The translations under genes were made by a program, and so were the position numbers. The notes below the pieces were generated by a model. That model saw nothing but the letters and a program-made list of their open reading frames with translations, had not been told where the DNA came from and made no database searches. From positions 80,105,799 through 80,169,798 of the forward strand of contig CM070915.1 of the NCBI GenBank assembly GCA_036417435.1: DNA of 64,000 nt, written 5' to 3'. Position 1 is the first letter of the stretch, and each line of letters begins with the position of its first letter. This document shows positions 48,375 through 60,030 of the stretch, piece by piece. Origin of the DNA: Inia geoffrensis (lineage: Eukaryota > Chordata > Mammalia > Artiodactyla > Iniidae).

Positions 48375-49112
48375 TAGGCGTGCGTCGGAGCAGGTGCGCT
48401 AGCGCCGCCCAGAGGGCCGTCCTCGGTCGCGGGGGAGGGTGGCGTCTGTGTGCAGTTTGACGAAGTGCGTGTGGAAATGAGGCCCTGACCAAACAGGGGC
48501 GTTGACGGTTCCGTCGAAAATGATTCAAGGAGTGACAAAAAGTTTAAGGAGCCGCTAGAATTAAACGACCTTGTTCGTGCTTTCTTTTGAGATAGGCACG
48601 CGAGAGAAAGTCTGTGTCTGAGTCTAGAAAGTTCCTTCTTCCTCTTGTGATTGGGGAGCATCACTGCGTCCGGAGGGCGGAGGTGCCCACGCGGCCCGGG
48701 CGGCCGCGGGGACGACCGGGACGACCCCCGAGGCCACCACGTCCCCGGGGCGCGCGGACCTCTCCCCGCCCCGGCCCGCATGAGTGGGGCTCGTTCTGTG
48801 GCTGGGCGGTGGGCTGCTGCTTTCCGTCCTGCACCCCTGTTTACCCGTCCCTTGCACTCTGCGGAGACTTGGGGAGGAGACAGACCCTCCGCTCCGTTCT
48901 GAACGTGGAGGGGGTGTCAGTGCTTGGTCCCAGCCACACCCCCTAAAATGAAGCGGCCGAGCGGGCGCTGTTTGGTTCGCTCTCTGCGATGGGAAGCCTC
49001 TGCAGCGGCTCCCGGTGGCCCTCTCTTGGCCTCATACCTTGCTCTTTAATATCCCTCTGCCTTTTGTGGGAGCTGTGTTTACTGACCAGCTTCCAGTGAA
49101 TAAGATAAGGCA

Positions 49113-49215
49113 GTGCCTACTGCCGCGGCACATACCCTAAAATTGGACCGGAGCAGGGAGGATTAGCGTGGCCCCTGCCAGGATGCATGCAAATTCGTGA
49201 AGCAGCCCATGTCTT
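49113..49215 (+). pseudogene. U6 snRNA retropseudogene (5' part of a U6-L1 chimera)
   Basis: The sequence aligns over its full length with U6 snRNA, including blocks like CTAAAATTGGA, GGATTAGCGTGGCCCCTGC and GCAAATTCGTGAAGC. It has about 20 substitutions or small indels relative to the functional RNA. No U6 promoter (PSE/TATA) is visible upstream, so it is a retrocopy and not an RNA gene. It runs directly into an L1 3' end with no poly(A) between. A duplication of about 15 bp encloses the pair (49098-49112 and 49334-49348). Confidence 0.88.
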
Positions 49216-49333
49216 AACGGAAATCTGAGCAAGAGTGGGTATACGTGTACGTATGACTGACTCACTTTGCTGTGCAGCAAGGAACCAACAACACGGTAAA
49301 GTGACTATACGCCAATAAAAATCAATTTTAAAA
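49216..49333 (+). mobile_element. L1 3'-end fragment fused to the U6 copy
   Basis: The segment resembles the 3' terminus of the L1 elements elsewhere in the window (compare about 8290-8380), with CACTTTGCTGTGCAGCA and AATAAAAATC motifs and an A-rich end. It has no target-site duplication of its own at its left edge; the duplication lies outside U6, so both parts entered together. Confidence 0.8.
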
Positions 49334-49399
49334 GAATAAAATAAGACAGAAGTGTAGGGTATTGCTTCTGAGATTTTGTTTAATAACACTACATTGCAA

Positions 49400-49531
49400 G
49401 GACTTCCCTGGTGGTCCAGGGGTTAGGACCCGGCGCTTCCACTGCCCAGGGCCGAGGTTGGATCCCGGGTGGGGGAACTAAGATCATCCCACAAGCCACG
49501 TGGTGAGGCGCCCGAAAAAAACAGCAAAAAA
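49400..49531 (+). mobile_element. tRNA-derived SINE (CHR-2-like, short)
   Basis: 'ggacttccctggtggtccagg' head and 'ggttggatcccgggtg' B box. Short body, A-rich tail. Confidence 0.85.
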
Positions 49532-49533
49532 CG

Positions 49534-49945
49534 ACTGCTAGCTTGCATACCTTGCTCTCTTGCTCCCTCTGAGGGAAGCCAGCTCTCATCCTGACAGCTG
49601 CCTTACAGAGAAGCCCACATGGCGAGGAACATCAGCCTCTGGCTAATAACTAACCTTGAGGAAGTGAAGCACTCAGTTCAACAGCCTGAGGAGCTGAATC
49701 CTGTCAACAAACATGGCGGGGTGAGCTCGAAAGCAGATCCGCCCCACTCAGGTCTTCAGGTGATACTTTGGCCCAGGCCAACACCTTAAGGGCCACTCTG
49801 CTAGAGTCCTTGAGGCAGAGCACCCCAGGTAAAGGTTGCCTGATTCCTGACCCCCTGGAAAATGAGGTAACAAATGTTTGCTGTTTTCAGCCGCTACATT
49901 TTGGCATCATTTGTTCTGCAGCAGCGGGAAACTAATACACTCTCT
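49534..49945 (+). mobile_element. MLT1-type LTR
   Basis: 'ccttacagagaagcccacatgg', 'aacatggcggggtgagctcg', 'acaaatgtttgctgttttcagcc' and the end 'gggaaactaataca' follow MLT1 order. Confidence 0.7.
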
Positions 49946-50640
49946 TACAGTAGCCAAGGTGTGGAAGCAGCCTAACTGCCCATCAGCAGATGAGTGGATA
50001 AAGAAGACATGGAATATATATACACAATGGAATATTACTCCGCTGTTAGAAAGAAATTTTAGCGTTGTCAACTACATGGTTGGACCTGGGGGGTATTATG
50101 CTAAGTGCAGTGAGACAGAGAAAGACAAATATTCTGATGTTTTCACTTTCGTGTGGAATCTAAAATATGAAACAGGGCTTCCCTGGTGGCGCAGTGGTTG
50201 AGAGTCTGCCTGCTGATGCAGGGGACATGGGTTCGTGCCCCAGGAAGATCCCACACGCCATGGAGCAGCTGGGCCCGTGAGCCATGGCCGCTGAGCCTGC
50301 GCGTCTGGAGCCTGTGCTCCGCAATGGGAGAGGCCACAATAGTGGGGGCCCGCATACCACAAAAAAAATAAAATAAAATATGAAACAAAGGAATGAATGT
50401 AACAAAGTAGAAACAGACTCTCACATGTAGAGAACAAACTAGTGGTTACCAGTGGTGAGAAGGAGGGAGGAGAGACAAGATGGAGGGGATTAAGAGGTAC
50501 AAATATTATACAGGACAGGGAATACACCCAATGTTTTATTATAACTTTAAATAGAGTATAATGTACAAATTTAGAATCACTATGTTGTACACCTGAAACT
50601 AATATAATATTGTAAATCAGCTATACCTCAATTAAAAAAA
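49943..50640 (+). mobile_element. L1 3' end split by a SINE
   Basis: 'cagtagccaaggtgtggaagcagcc' to 'gtaaatcagctatacctcaatt', with the CHR-1 SINE at 50175 inserted after 'taaaatatgaaaca'. Confidence 0.8.
50175..50373 (+). mobile_element. CHR-1 SINE in L1
   Basis: Slightly deleted copy. The perfect 14-bp target-site duplication TAAAATATGAAACA lies at 50161-50174 and 50374-50387. Confidence 0.95.
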
Positions 50641-50825
50641 AACTTTGTAAATTTCTCTTGAGATTTCATCTTTGTCTCGGGTATCATTTAGAAGTGTGTA
50701 GTTCAGTCTACACATATTTTGGGAGTCAGTGAAGGTTTTTGATGCATGGTAATGGTTACTCAGTATTTGTAAGGTTAGCTAATGTACAATAACAGTAATC
50801 AGTTATATTCTTACCTTCTTTGTTG

Positions 50826-51441
50826 TAGATTAATTGACCACAAGTGCATGGTTTATTTCTGGGCTCTCCATTCTGTCCCATGGATCTATGTGCCTGTTCT
50901 TGTGCTCATTTCATACCGTTTTTGGTGTTTGTTTTGTCAAAAAGTTTATTTGGACTCACTGTTCTGGCAGAAGCATCTGTACATCAGCCTACTGGTAAGC
51001 CAATGGTGTTTGTAAGTGCCTTTACCTTGTGGACCCTGGGTTAGGGACAGAGGAGGAAACCAGAGAGACAGATGACAGTCCAGGAGAAAGGGAAACCTCA
51101 CTCGCATACACTGGTGTTTCCACACAGCTCATTTAATGGAAATTGTTAGACCTGGACTAATCTTGTCTTCATTATCTAACTGTGCAGCCCTCTGTAGATC
51201 TTAGTTGCCTCATCAGCAACTGATGGGTGAGGACTGAATGATAGCATCATACTGTTTTGATTAACGTAGCTCTGTAGTATAGTCTGAAGTCTAGGAGTGT
51301 GATGCCTCCAGCTCTGTTCTTCTTTCTCAAGATTGCTTTGGCTATTCAGGGTCTTTTTTTGATTCCATACAAATTTTAGAATTATTCTAGTTCTGTGAAA
51401 AATGCCATTGGTATTTTGATAGGGATTGGTATAAAGCTTTT
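50826..51441 (-). mobile_element. L1 ORF2 fragment, antisense
   Basis: 'attaattgaccacaagtgcatgg' (50830) and 'tgttttgattaacgtagctctgtagt' (51255) to 'gccattggtattttgataggg' are reversed ORF2. About 330 bp of unassigned sequence interrupts them. A small antisense piece also lies at 50645-50720. Confidence 0.7.
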
Positions 51442-51558
51442 TTTTTGGGGGCAATGCTGTGAGGCTTGTGGGATCTCAGTGCCCTGACCAGGGATTGAAC
51501 CTAGGCCCTGGCAGTGAAAGTACCGAGTCCTAACCACTGGAATGCCAGGGAATTCCCA
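51442..51558 (-). mobile_element. tRNA-derived SINE, antisense, short
   Basis: Reversed CHR-2-like copy ending 'gccagggaattccc'. Target-site duplication GGATTGGTATAAAGCTTTT / GGATTGCTATAAAGCTTTT. Confidence 0.9.
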
Positions 51559-52374
51559 GGATTGCTATAAAGCTTTTTAAAAAATGAAAACAGAACTTGT
51601 CAAAATTTGTGGGATACAGTGAAAGCAGTACTTAGAGGGAAATTTTGAGCATTGTATGCAATATTAGAAAAGAAGAGAGAAGTGAAATCAGTCCTCTAAT
51701 CTTCCACCTTAGGAGACCAAAAAAATAGCCAATTAAATCCAAAGTAAGCAGAAGTAAAGAAATAATAAAAATTAAGAGTAGAAAGCAATGAAATTGAAAA
51801 CAGGAAATCCATAGAGAAAATCAACAAAACCAAAAGCTGGTTCTTTGAAAAGATCAAGAAGCCTCTAGCCAGGCTAACAAGACAGAGAGAAGACACATAT
51901 TACTAATACCAGAAATGAAAGAGGGCACATCACTACAAATCCTATTGACATTAAAAGGATAATAAAGGAAGACTATGAACAAATCTATGCCCCAAATTTG
52001 ACAACCCAGATGAAATGGACCAATTCCTTGAAAGATACAATTTGCCAGAGCTCACAGACAAAATAGTACGAATAGGTTTCTCTATGTATTATAGACCTAT
52101 ACACTAAAGAAGATAAATCAACAATTGGTAACCTTCCAAAACAGCACCAGGCCCACCAATTTCACTGGTCAATTCTATCAGACATTTAAGGAAAAAACTA
52201 TACCAATTCTCTACAAACTCTTTCAGAAGATAGAGGGAATACTTCTTACCTCATTCTGTGAGATCAGCATTACCCTACTAGCAAAACCAAAGACATTATA
52301 AGAAAAGAAAACTACAAACCAATCTATCTCTTCAACATAGATGTAAAAATCCTCAACAAAATATTAGCAAATAG

Positions 52375-52597
52375 GGCTTCCTTGGTGGCGCAGTGGTTGA
52401 GAGTCCGCCTGCCGACGTAGGGGATACGGGTTCATGCCCCGGTCCAGGAAGATCCCACATGCTGCGGAGCAGCTGGGCCTGTGAGCCATGGCCCCTGAGC
52501 CTGTGTGTCTGGAGCCTGTGCTCCGCAATGGAAGAGGCCACAACAGTGAGAGGCCTGCGTACCACAAAAACAAACAAACAAAAAACAAAAAAAAAAA
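52375..52597 (+). mobile_element. CHR-1 SINE in L1
   Basis: Full copy with a CAAACAAAC-type tail. Target-site duplication ATTAGCAAATAG at 52363-52374 and 52598-52609. Confidence 0.95.
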
Positions 52598-54280
52598 ATT
52601 AGCAAATAGAATTCAACAATGTATAAAAAGAATTACACACCATAACCAAGTGGGATTTATCTCAGGGATGCAAAGCTATTTCAACATTCAAAAATCAATG
52701 TAATTCATCATATCAATAGGTTATAAACAAAAGCCACATGAGCATATCAATAGATACAGAAAAGCATATGATAAAATCCAACACTCATTCATGACAAAAG
52801 CTATCAGTAAAATAGGAATAGAGGGGGTTTCCTCACCCTGATGAAGAATATCTGCAAAAAGCCAACAGCTGACATGATAAAGGTAACAAACTAGATTTTC
52901 CACTAAGACCAAGAAAAAGACAAGGATGCCCCTTCTCACCACTCCTTTTCAACACTGTACTGGAGAAGAAAGAAATAAACTTATTTGTTTGCCAATGACA
53001 TGATTTCCTATGTAGAAAATCTGAAAGAATCAACAAGAAAATCTGGAACTAATAAGCAATTATAGAAAGGTTACAGGATACAAAGTTATCACACAAAAGT
53101 CTGTCATTTTCCTTTGTATCAGCAATGATCAAGTGGAGTTTGAAATTAAAAACAGTACTAATGTAAGCACCCCCCAAATTACTTAGTTACAAACCTAACT
53201 ACATATAAGATCTATCTGAGTAAACTTACAAAACTCTGATAAACAAAATCAAAGAAGAAATAAATAAATGGAGAGATATTTCATGTTCTTGGATAGGAAA
53301 ACTCAATATCATCAGGATGTCAGTTCTTTCCAAATTAATCTATAGATTCAGTGTGATCCCAGTCAAAATCCCAGTATGTTGATTCTAAAGTTTATACAGA
53401 GAGGCAAAGGCCCAGGGTAGCCAACACAATATTAAAGGAAAAGAGCAAAGTTGGAGGACTGACCTTGTTTGAATTCAAGACTTTCTATGAAGCTACAGTG
53501 ACCAAGACAAAATCGTATTGGTGAAAGAATTGATAAATGGAACAGAATAGAGAGTCCATAGACCTATATAAATAGAGTCAACTGATCTTTGACAGACAGC
53601 AAAGGCAATACAATGGAGCAAAGGTAGTCTTTTCAACAAATGATACTTAAGCAACTGAACATCCAGGTGCAAAAAAAAAAAAAAAAAAGCTTCTAGACAC
53701 AGACCTTATGTCCTTCACAAATATTTACTTGAAATGGATCACAGACAAGTATATAATGCAATACCATAAAATTCCTAGAAGTTAACATAGGAAAAAGCCT
53801 AGATGACCTTGGGCTTGGCAATGACTTTTTAGGTAGGACACTGAAGGTACCGTCCATGAAAGAACTGATAAGCTGGACTTAAGTTAAAATTTTCTGCTTT
53901 GCAAAAAAACACTGTCAAGAGAATGAAAAGACAAGCCACAGACAGGAGAAATATTTATAAAAGACCCATCTCATAAAGGACTCATCAAATTATAAGAACT
54001 TTTAAAACTCAACAATAAGAAAACAAACAATCTGATTGAAAAGTGAGCCAAAGACCTTAGCAGACACCTCACCAAAGAAGAAATACTGATGGCAGATAGC
54101 ACATGAAAAGATGCTGAACATATGTCATCAGGGAAAGGCAAACTAAAACAGCAATGAGATATTGCTACACACCTATTAGAATGGCCAAACCCAGAGCACT
54201 GATAGCACCAAATGCCAGTGAGGATGTGGGGCCACAGGAATTCTCATTTGTTGCTGGTGAGGATGAAAAATGGTGCAGCC

Positions 54281-54513
54281 GGGGCTTCCCTGGTGGCGCA
54301 GTGGTTAAGACTCCACGCTCCCATCGCAGGGGGCCGGGGTTTGATCCCCGGTTGGGGAACTAGATCCCGCATCACACAACTAAGCATTCGCATGCCACAA
54401 CTAAAGATCCTGCATGCAGCAAGGAAGATCCCACACAGCAACAAAGAGCCCACGTGCCACAACTAGGACCCGATGCAGCCATGTAAGTAAATAAATAAAT
54501 AAATAAAAATTTT
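54281..54513 (+). mobile_element. CHR-2-type SINE in L1
   Basis: Head 'ggggcttccctggtggcgca', B box 'ggtttgatccccggtt', AAAT-repeat tail. Target-site duplication AAAATGGTGCAG / AAAATGGTACAG. Confidence 0.92.
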
Positions 54514-55284
54514 AAAATGGTACAGTCACTTTGGAAGCAGTTTGGCAGTTTCTTACAAAACTAAATATACTCTTCCTATATTATCCAGCAGTTTTTCTCC
54601 TTGATATTTACCCAAAGGAGTTGAAAACTTATGTTCACTCAAAACGTACACATTAATGTTTATAGTACCTTTATTCATGATTGCCAAAACTTGGAAGCAG
54701 CCAAGATGTTAGTAGGTGAATGGATACATAAACTGTGATGTACAGTATGTAGACAGTGGAATATTATTCAGTACTTTAAAAAATGAGCTATGAAGTCATG
54801 AAAAGACAGGGAAGAAACATGCATATTACTGTATATTAAGTGAAAGAAGCTACTCTGAAAACGGCTACATACCGTATGACGTTCTGGAAAAGTCACAACT
54901 ATGGAGACAATAAAAAGATCAGTGGTTGCTAGGAGTTACAGGAGAGGGAGGGATGAGTACGCGGAGCACAGAGGACTTTTAGGGCAGTGGAACTACTACT
55001 CTGTATGATGTTATAATGGTGGATACATGTCACTATACATTTGTCCAAGCCCATGGAATGTACAACACAGAGAGTGAACCATAATATAAACTATGGGCTT
55101 TGGGTGATTATGATGCATCAGTGTAGGTTTATTGTAACAAGTTTACCATCTGGTCAGGGTGTTGATAATGGGGGACACTATGCATGTGTCGGGGAGGGAC
55201 GTATATGGGAAATCACTCAGTTTTGCTATGAATCTAGACTGCTTTTACAAAAAACTATTTAAAATAAAAATTCTCCAGTGGCTT

Positions 55285-55570
55285 TTGTTGTACTCAGCTG
55301 AAGTTCTTGCAATGGCCTGAAAGACTCTACATGGTTTATTCCCATGCCTGCTCCCTTATCTCCCATCTTCACCTCCTACTCCTCTCCTCTTCGCTCTTTC
55401 ACATCCAACCCGTGTGCTTCCTCACTATCCCTCCACCAGTGAAGATTCACAATCACTCCAGGGTCTTGTCACTGGCCATTGCTTCTACTTGGACCTCTTC
55501 CCCTTCCCAGTACATCTCAGCTAAACATCATCCCTGCCCGCTTCTTGCAGTCTCTTGCCAGTACCTCTAG
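55285..55570 (+). mobile_element. L2 LINE fragment
   Basis: 'gcaatggcctgaaagactctacatgg', 'ctcccttatctcccatcttcacc' and 'cttggacctcttccccttccc' follow L2 sense sequence. Confidence 0.55.
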
Positions 55571-56246
55571 AGGTTCCCCTGTTCTCAGTCAGGCTGATCA
55601 GATTCCCATCACCTGGGATTTGGACAGGGATTGTTGCTGGCTATGCTCTGCTAGAGCAACCTCCCAGGGGAAGGACTACAAATTTCTGCTGTCCATTCCA
55701 GCCACCCCCGGACGTAGTGCATCGTTTCTGAAGTGTCCTGGCAGGCAAAGTGGTAGGGTGAAATTAGACTCATTATTCACTGTGTACTAAGAGCTGACTG
55801 TTCAAACCCAGAAACCCGTAAGTAAGCGTTTTCACGACAGTGCCAAGATTAACTTGTCAACGCTCTCAATTCTCCTCCTCCTGTTAGAATACTGACTGGT
55901 TGTCATGGTGTTGTCATGGTGTTAAGTCCACATTCAGTGGGTCCATTCTTCTTCAGCTGGAGCATTCTTAAATCTAAATAAACAGGAGATAATGAAAACC
56001 AAGATAATACAGATGGAATTTGTTGTTACTCCCTTGGTTTTTTTGTTTTTTTGTTTTTCTATGAAGGGGATTCTGAGGAACATTGGTAATGTTTGAAGTT
56101 TTAAGTCTATAGCTGGGAAGAACGGACAACCACTGAAATAATGTGAACTGCATACGCTAAAAGTAGGGAGATGACTCAGGGTTACATAGAACTCCTTGAG
56201 AGGGAGGATCTGACATAAAGTCATAAATTTCCTAGATGTCTAAATT
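55571..56246. other. Intergenic, nothing assignable
   Basis: A short 15-bp tandem repeat (TGTCATGGTGT) lies near 55900-55925. No gene. Confidence 0.35.
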
Positions 56247-56260
56247 CCTTTTTCTTTTTT

Positions 56261-56460
56261 TTTTTTTTGCGGTACGCGGGCCTCTCACTGTTGTGGCCTC
56301 TCCCATTGCGGAGCACAGGCTCCAGACGCGCAGGCTCAGTGGCCATGGCTCACGGGCCCAGCCGCTGCACGGCATGTGGTATCTTCCCGGACTGGGGCAC
56401 GAACCCACGTCCCCTGCATCGGCAGGCGGACTCTCAACCACTGCGCCACCAGGGAAGCCC
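56261..56460 (-). mobile_element. CHR-1 SINE, antisense
   Basis: Reversed full copy. Target-site duplication CCTTTTTCTTTTTT at 56247-56260 and 56461-56474. Confidence 0.94.
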
Positions 56461-56565
56461 CCTTTTTCTTTTTTAAAGAAAAGAGATAACAACATAAAAT
56501 ATTTTGTTAATAATTCTGTAATAATTTATTCATGACTATTTCTTTAACACATCCACTTTTAGTTT

Positions 56566-56766
56566 TTTTTTTTTCAATTTGGTTGTGCCAGGTCTTAGTT
56601 GCGGCAGGCGGGCTCCTTAGTTGTGGCTCGCCAGCTCCTTAGCTGTGGCATGTGAACTCTTAGCTTCAGTATGCATTCAGGATCTAGTTCCCTGACCAGG
56701 GATCAAACCCAGGCCCCCTGCATTGGGAACGCGGAGTCTTAACCACTGTGCTACCAGGGAAGTCCC
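56566..56766 (-). mobile_element. CHR-2-type SINE, antisense
   Basis: Reversed copy with 'cctgaccagggatcaaaccc' and the end 'accagggaagtccc'. Target-site duplication ACTTTTAGTTT at 56555 and 56768. Confidence 0.92.
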
Positions 56767-57058
56767 TACTTTTAGTTTCTTATACACCTTTCAGATAAAC
56801 ATTTTTATAATTCCTCTTACATTCTATATATTATTTACTACTTTCAGTAAAAAATATTTTTCCACTCAATCTTCATAATTATAATTTTAAAGGCTTTAAA
56901 ATATTTATCACATTATCAAGCCATTCTCTTAATTTTGGACAGTTGTCTGCTTCCAGGACTCTTCCTAGGACAAGTTCCTCTATCTATATCTTTAGGCAGT
57001 TAGGGGAAAGGCCAGAGGTTCTTCCTGAGTCTTTTGGGCCTTAAGAATAATCATCCTA

Positions 57059-57385
57059 GGACTTCCCTGGTGGTCCAGTGGTAAAGAATCTGCCTCCCAA
57101 TACAGGGGACACGGGTTTGATCCCTGGTCAGGGAACTAAGATCCCACATGCTGTGGGGCAACTAATCCCACACGCCACAACTACTGAGCTTGTGCACCTC
57201 AGTGAGAGAGCCTGCATGCTGCAAATTACAGAGCCCACATGCTCTGGAGGCTGCACACCACAACTACAGAGCCCATGCGCCCTGGAGCCTGCACACCACA
57301 ATGAAAGATCTCGCATGCCTTGACAAAGATCCCACGTGCTGCAACTGAGACCCAACACAGCCAAAAAAATAAAATATTAAAAAAA
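57059..57385 (+). mobile_element. Long CHR-2-type SINE
   Basis: Head 'ggacttccctggtggtccagtgg', extended body with repeated 'ccacaacta' and 'gcacaccaca' units. Target-site duplication AATAATCATCCTA / AATAATCAGCCTA. Confidence 0.93.
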
Positions 57386-57419
57386 AATAATCAGCCTAAA
57401 TTAATCCTCATGTTACTGA

Positions 57420-57960
57420 ACCGAACTCTGGTTTGCTCACCTGATGTGCAGCAAAGCCAATCTACCTGGTTGTGGTGAAGGAAAGTACAGTGTTTACTCG
57501 CAGGCGCCAAGCAAGGAGAACAGGCAGCTAGTGCTCAAAGGACCCAAACTCCCTGAGGACTTTGAGGGAAGGGCTTTTAAGGCAACATTAGGGGTGAGGG
57601 TCGCAGGGTGTGGGCTCAGCTCATGGACATTCTTCTGACTGGTGATGAGGTAACAGGGTGATGTTTTGGGAATATTAATCATCAGTCTTCTCATTCCAAC
57701 TGAAACCACACAACTGGTCTCAGGAATTAATGCAGCTCATGTTCTTTATGTCTCAGCACAGAAAGAATTCAGTGAGGGACAGAGTGGGAGGTAAGCAGTG
57801 GATCTGATTAGTATAGGACACTTGTGAAGGCTACAAGTGGGCAGGCAAGAGGGCTCCACCCTGAGAACTAAGTGAGCTACATTTTTACCACCAAAGGAAA
57901 AGTGGGGAGGGGGAGAAGACCACCTTCTTCATCATTCTTTGAGTGGGCATCAAGCTTACA
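57420..57960 (-). mobile_element. Probable ERV LTR remnant, antisense
   Basis: 'tctacctggttgtggtgaagg', 'gcaggcgccaagcaaggag' and 'gacattcttctgactggtg' resemble an LTR repeat known from cetartiodactyl genomes. The exact family is not certain. Confidence 0.4.
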
Positions 57961-58034
57961 TCACTAGCTCCTCCTTTGTGTCTTAAAAGCAGAAATAACA
58001 GTTCTGTATAACAGTTGGGAGTCTTCAGTACACC

Positions 58035-60030
58035 ACTTCTGATAATGGATACAACCACCAAGCAAAAGATCAGGAAAGAAATAGAAGACTGAACAATACT
58101 GTGGACGAGTTGGACACTTCACTCAACACCAGCATCACCCATGGTTTTCTCAAATGCACATGGAACAGTCTGCAGGATAGACTGTCACAAAATAAGTCAA
58201 ACAAATTTTTAAAAGATTCGAATCATGCTGAGTATCTTTTCTTATCAAAATGAAATGAAACTTAAATCATTAACAGCAGGAAAACTGGATAATTCACAAA
58301 TATGTAGAAATTAAACAATACACTCTCAAACAACCAGTGTGTCAAAAGAGCAATCACAAGGGAAAATTTCTAATTTCCCGAGAATACAGTATAGCAAAAC
58401 TTAACAGGATGGGTGAAAGCAGTGTAAAGAGGGAAATGTATAGCTGTAAACACATACATTAAAAAAGAAGAAAGATCTCAGATTAATAACCCAATTATAC
58501 AGCTTAAGGGACTAGCAAAAGAAAAAGAGGGAAATGTATAGCTGTAAACACATACATTAAAAAAGAAGAAAGATCTCAGATTAATAACCCAATTATACAG
58601 CTTAAGGGACTAGCAAAAGAAGCACAAACTAAGCCCAAAGCTAACAGAGGAAAGAAACAGGAACAAAACAATAAAGATTAGAGTGTAGGAAAATAAAATA
58701 GAGACTAGGAAGACAATAAAATCAATGAAATATGAAGATGGCTCTTTGAGAAGATAAACAAAACTGACAAAACTTTAGCTAGACTGACTAAGGAAAAAAG
58801 AAGACTCAAATGACTAAAATCAGAAATAAAAGTGGGGATATAACTAATGATTATACAGAAATAAGAAAGGATTGTAAGAGACTGCTATGAACAATTGTAC
58901 ACTAACAAGTGAGATAACCTAGAGGAAATGGACAGATTCCTAGAAACACACAATCTCCTGAAACTGAATTATGAAGAAATAGGAAATCTGAATAAACCTG
59001 TAACCAGTAAGAAGATTGAATCAGTAATAAAAAAAATTTCCTAACAAAGAAAAGCCCTGGATCAGATGGCGTCACTGGTGAATTTTACCAAACATCTAAA
59101 GAATTAATGCCAATCCTCTCAAATGCGTCCCAAAAATTAAAGAGGAGGGAACACTTTCTAATGCATTCTGTGATGTCAGCATTACACAATACCAAAGCCA
59201 GACAAAGACACTGCAAGAAGAGGAAACGGCAGACCAATATCCCTTATGGATATTGATGCAAAAATTCTCAACAAAATACCATAAGCTGAAATCAGCAGCA
59301 TAGTACAAGGATTATACACCATGACTAACTGCGTTATATTCCAGGAATGCAAAGTTTGTTCACATAATACACCACATTAATAGAATGAATGGAAAAAAAT
59401 CACATTGTAATCCTTATTCATGCAGTGAAAGCATTTGACAAAATTTAACACCCTTCCATGATAAAAACACTCAAAAAAACCAGAAATAGAAGGAAACTTC
59501 CTCAAGATCATAAAGGCCACATATGAAAAACCTGTAGCTAACAGCATTCTCAGTGGTGAAAGACTGAAAGCTTTTCCCATAAGATCAGCAATAAGGTTGC
59601 TCACTTTGCTGCTTCCATTTAATGCATTATTGGAAGTTTTAGAACAGTTAGGCAAGAAAAAGGGATAAAACTTATCCAAATTGGAAAAAAAGAAAATTAT
59701 CTCTCTTTGCTGATGACATGCTCTTGTAGAACATCCTAAAACTTCCACACACAAAGAAACTTTTGGAACTAAGAACCTAATTCAGCAAAGTGGCAGGATA
59801 CAAAATCAACACACAAAAGTCAGTTGCATTTCTATACACTAACAGTGAACAATTTGTGATGGAAATTATGAAAACCATTTCATTTATAATGGCATAAGAA
59901 ATAGGAATAAATTTAACCAAGGAGGAGAAAAGCTTGTACGCTGAACAGTGTTGAAAACATTGCTGAAAGAAACTAAAGAAGACATGCGTAAATGGAAAGC
60001 CAGCCCATGCTCATGGATTGGAAGACGCAG
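58035..60030 (+). mobile_element. L1 LINE ORF2, sense
   Basis: The linker region 'ttcacaaatatgtagaaattaaac' and RT-core text such as 'gaagcttttccc' and 'tctctttgctgatgacatgctc' run to about 60030. Contains a 98-bp perfect duplication. Inactive. Confidence 0.85.
58426..58621 (+). repeat. Perfect 98-bp tandem duplication inside L1
   Basis: Two adjacent copies, each running from the 'aagagggaaatgtatag' start to 'ggactagcaaaaga', are identical base for base by eye. The surrounding L1 is much decayed, so the duplication is young or an assembly artefact. Confidence 0.9.

Larger units (their letters stand above)
47640..48810 (-). promoter_or_regulatory. UBE2V2: CpG island / UBE2V2 promoter region
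   Basis: Dense CpG and GC-rich sequence covers the end of exon 1, the start of intron 1 and about 750 bp upstream. No TATA box is evident near the start codon, which is typical of a housekeeping promoter with dispersed starts. GC boxes on the minus strand lie at 48125-48134 and 48151-48160, and an E2F-like TTTGGCGGC at 48233-48241. A second CpG-dense patch lies at 48660-48780. Transcription start is likely between about 48070 and 48250, but the exact site is inference. Confidence 0.85.
51580..55275 (+). mobile_element. Long L1 LINE, sense (ORF2 to 3' end)
   Basis: The most complete L1 in the window. ORF2 is followed from the endonuclease-RT linker ('gcagtacttagagggaaattt') through the RT core and C-terminus to an A-rich end near 55275. 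It is interrupted by SINEs at 52375 and 54281. Numerous stops and frameshifts; inactive. Confidence 0.85.

Noticed and set aside
48290..48781. 163-residue frame upstream of UBE2V2
   Set aside because: GC-rich chance frame with no domain and no splice or gene context. In human no gene is known to me at this spot.
49113..49215. Functional U6 snRNA gene
   Set aside because: Too many changes from U6, no snRNA promoter upstream, and it is fused to L1 within a target-site duplication.
50096..50527. 143-residue minus-strand frame
   Set aside because: CHR-1 SINE plus L1 3' end read backwards.
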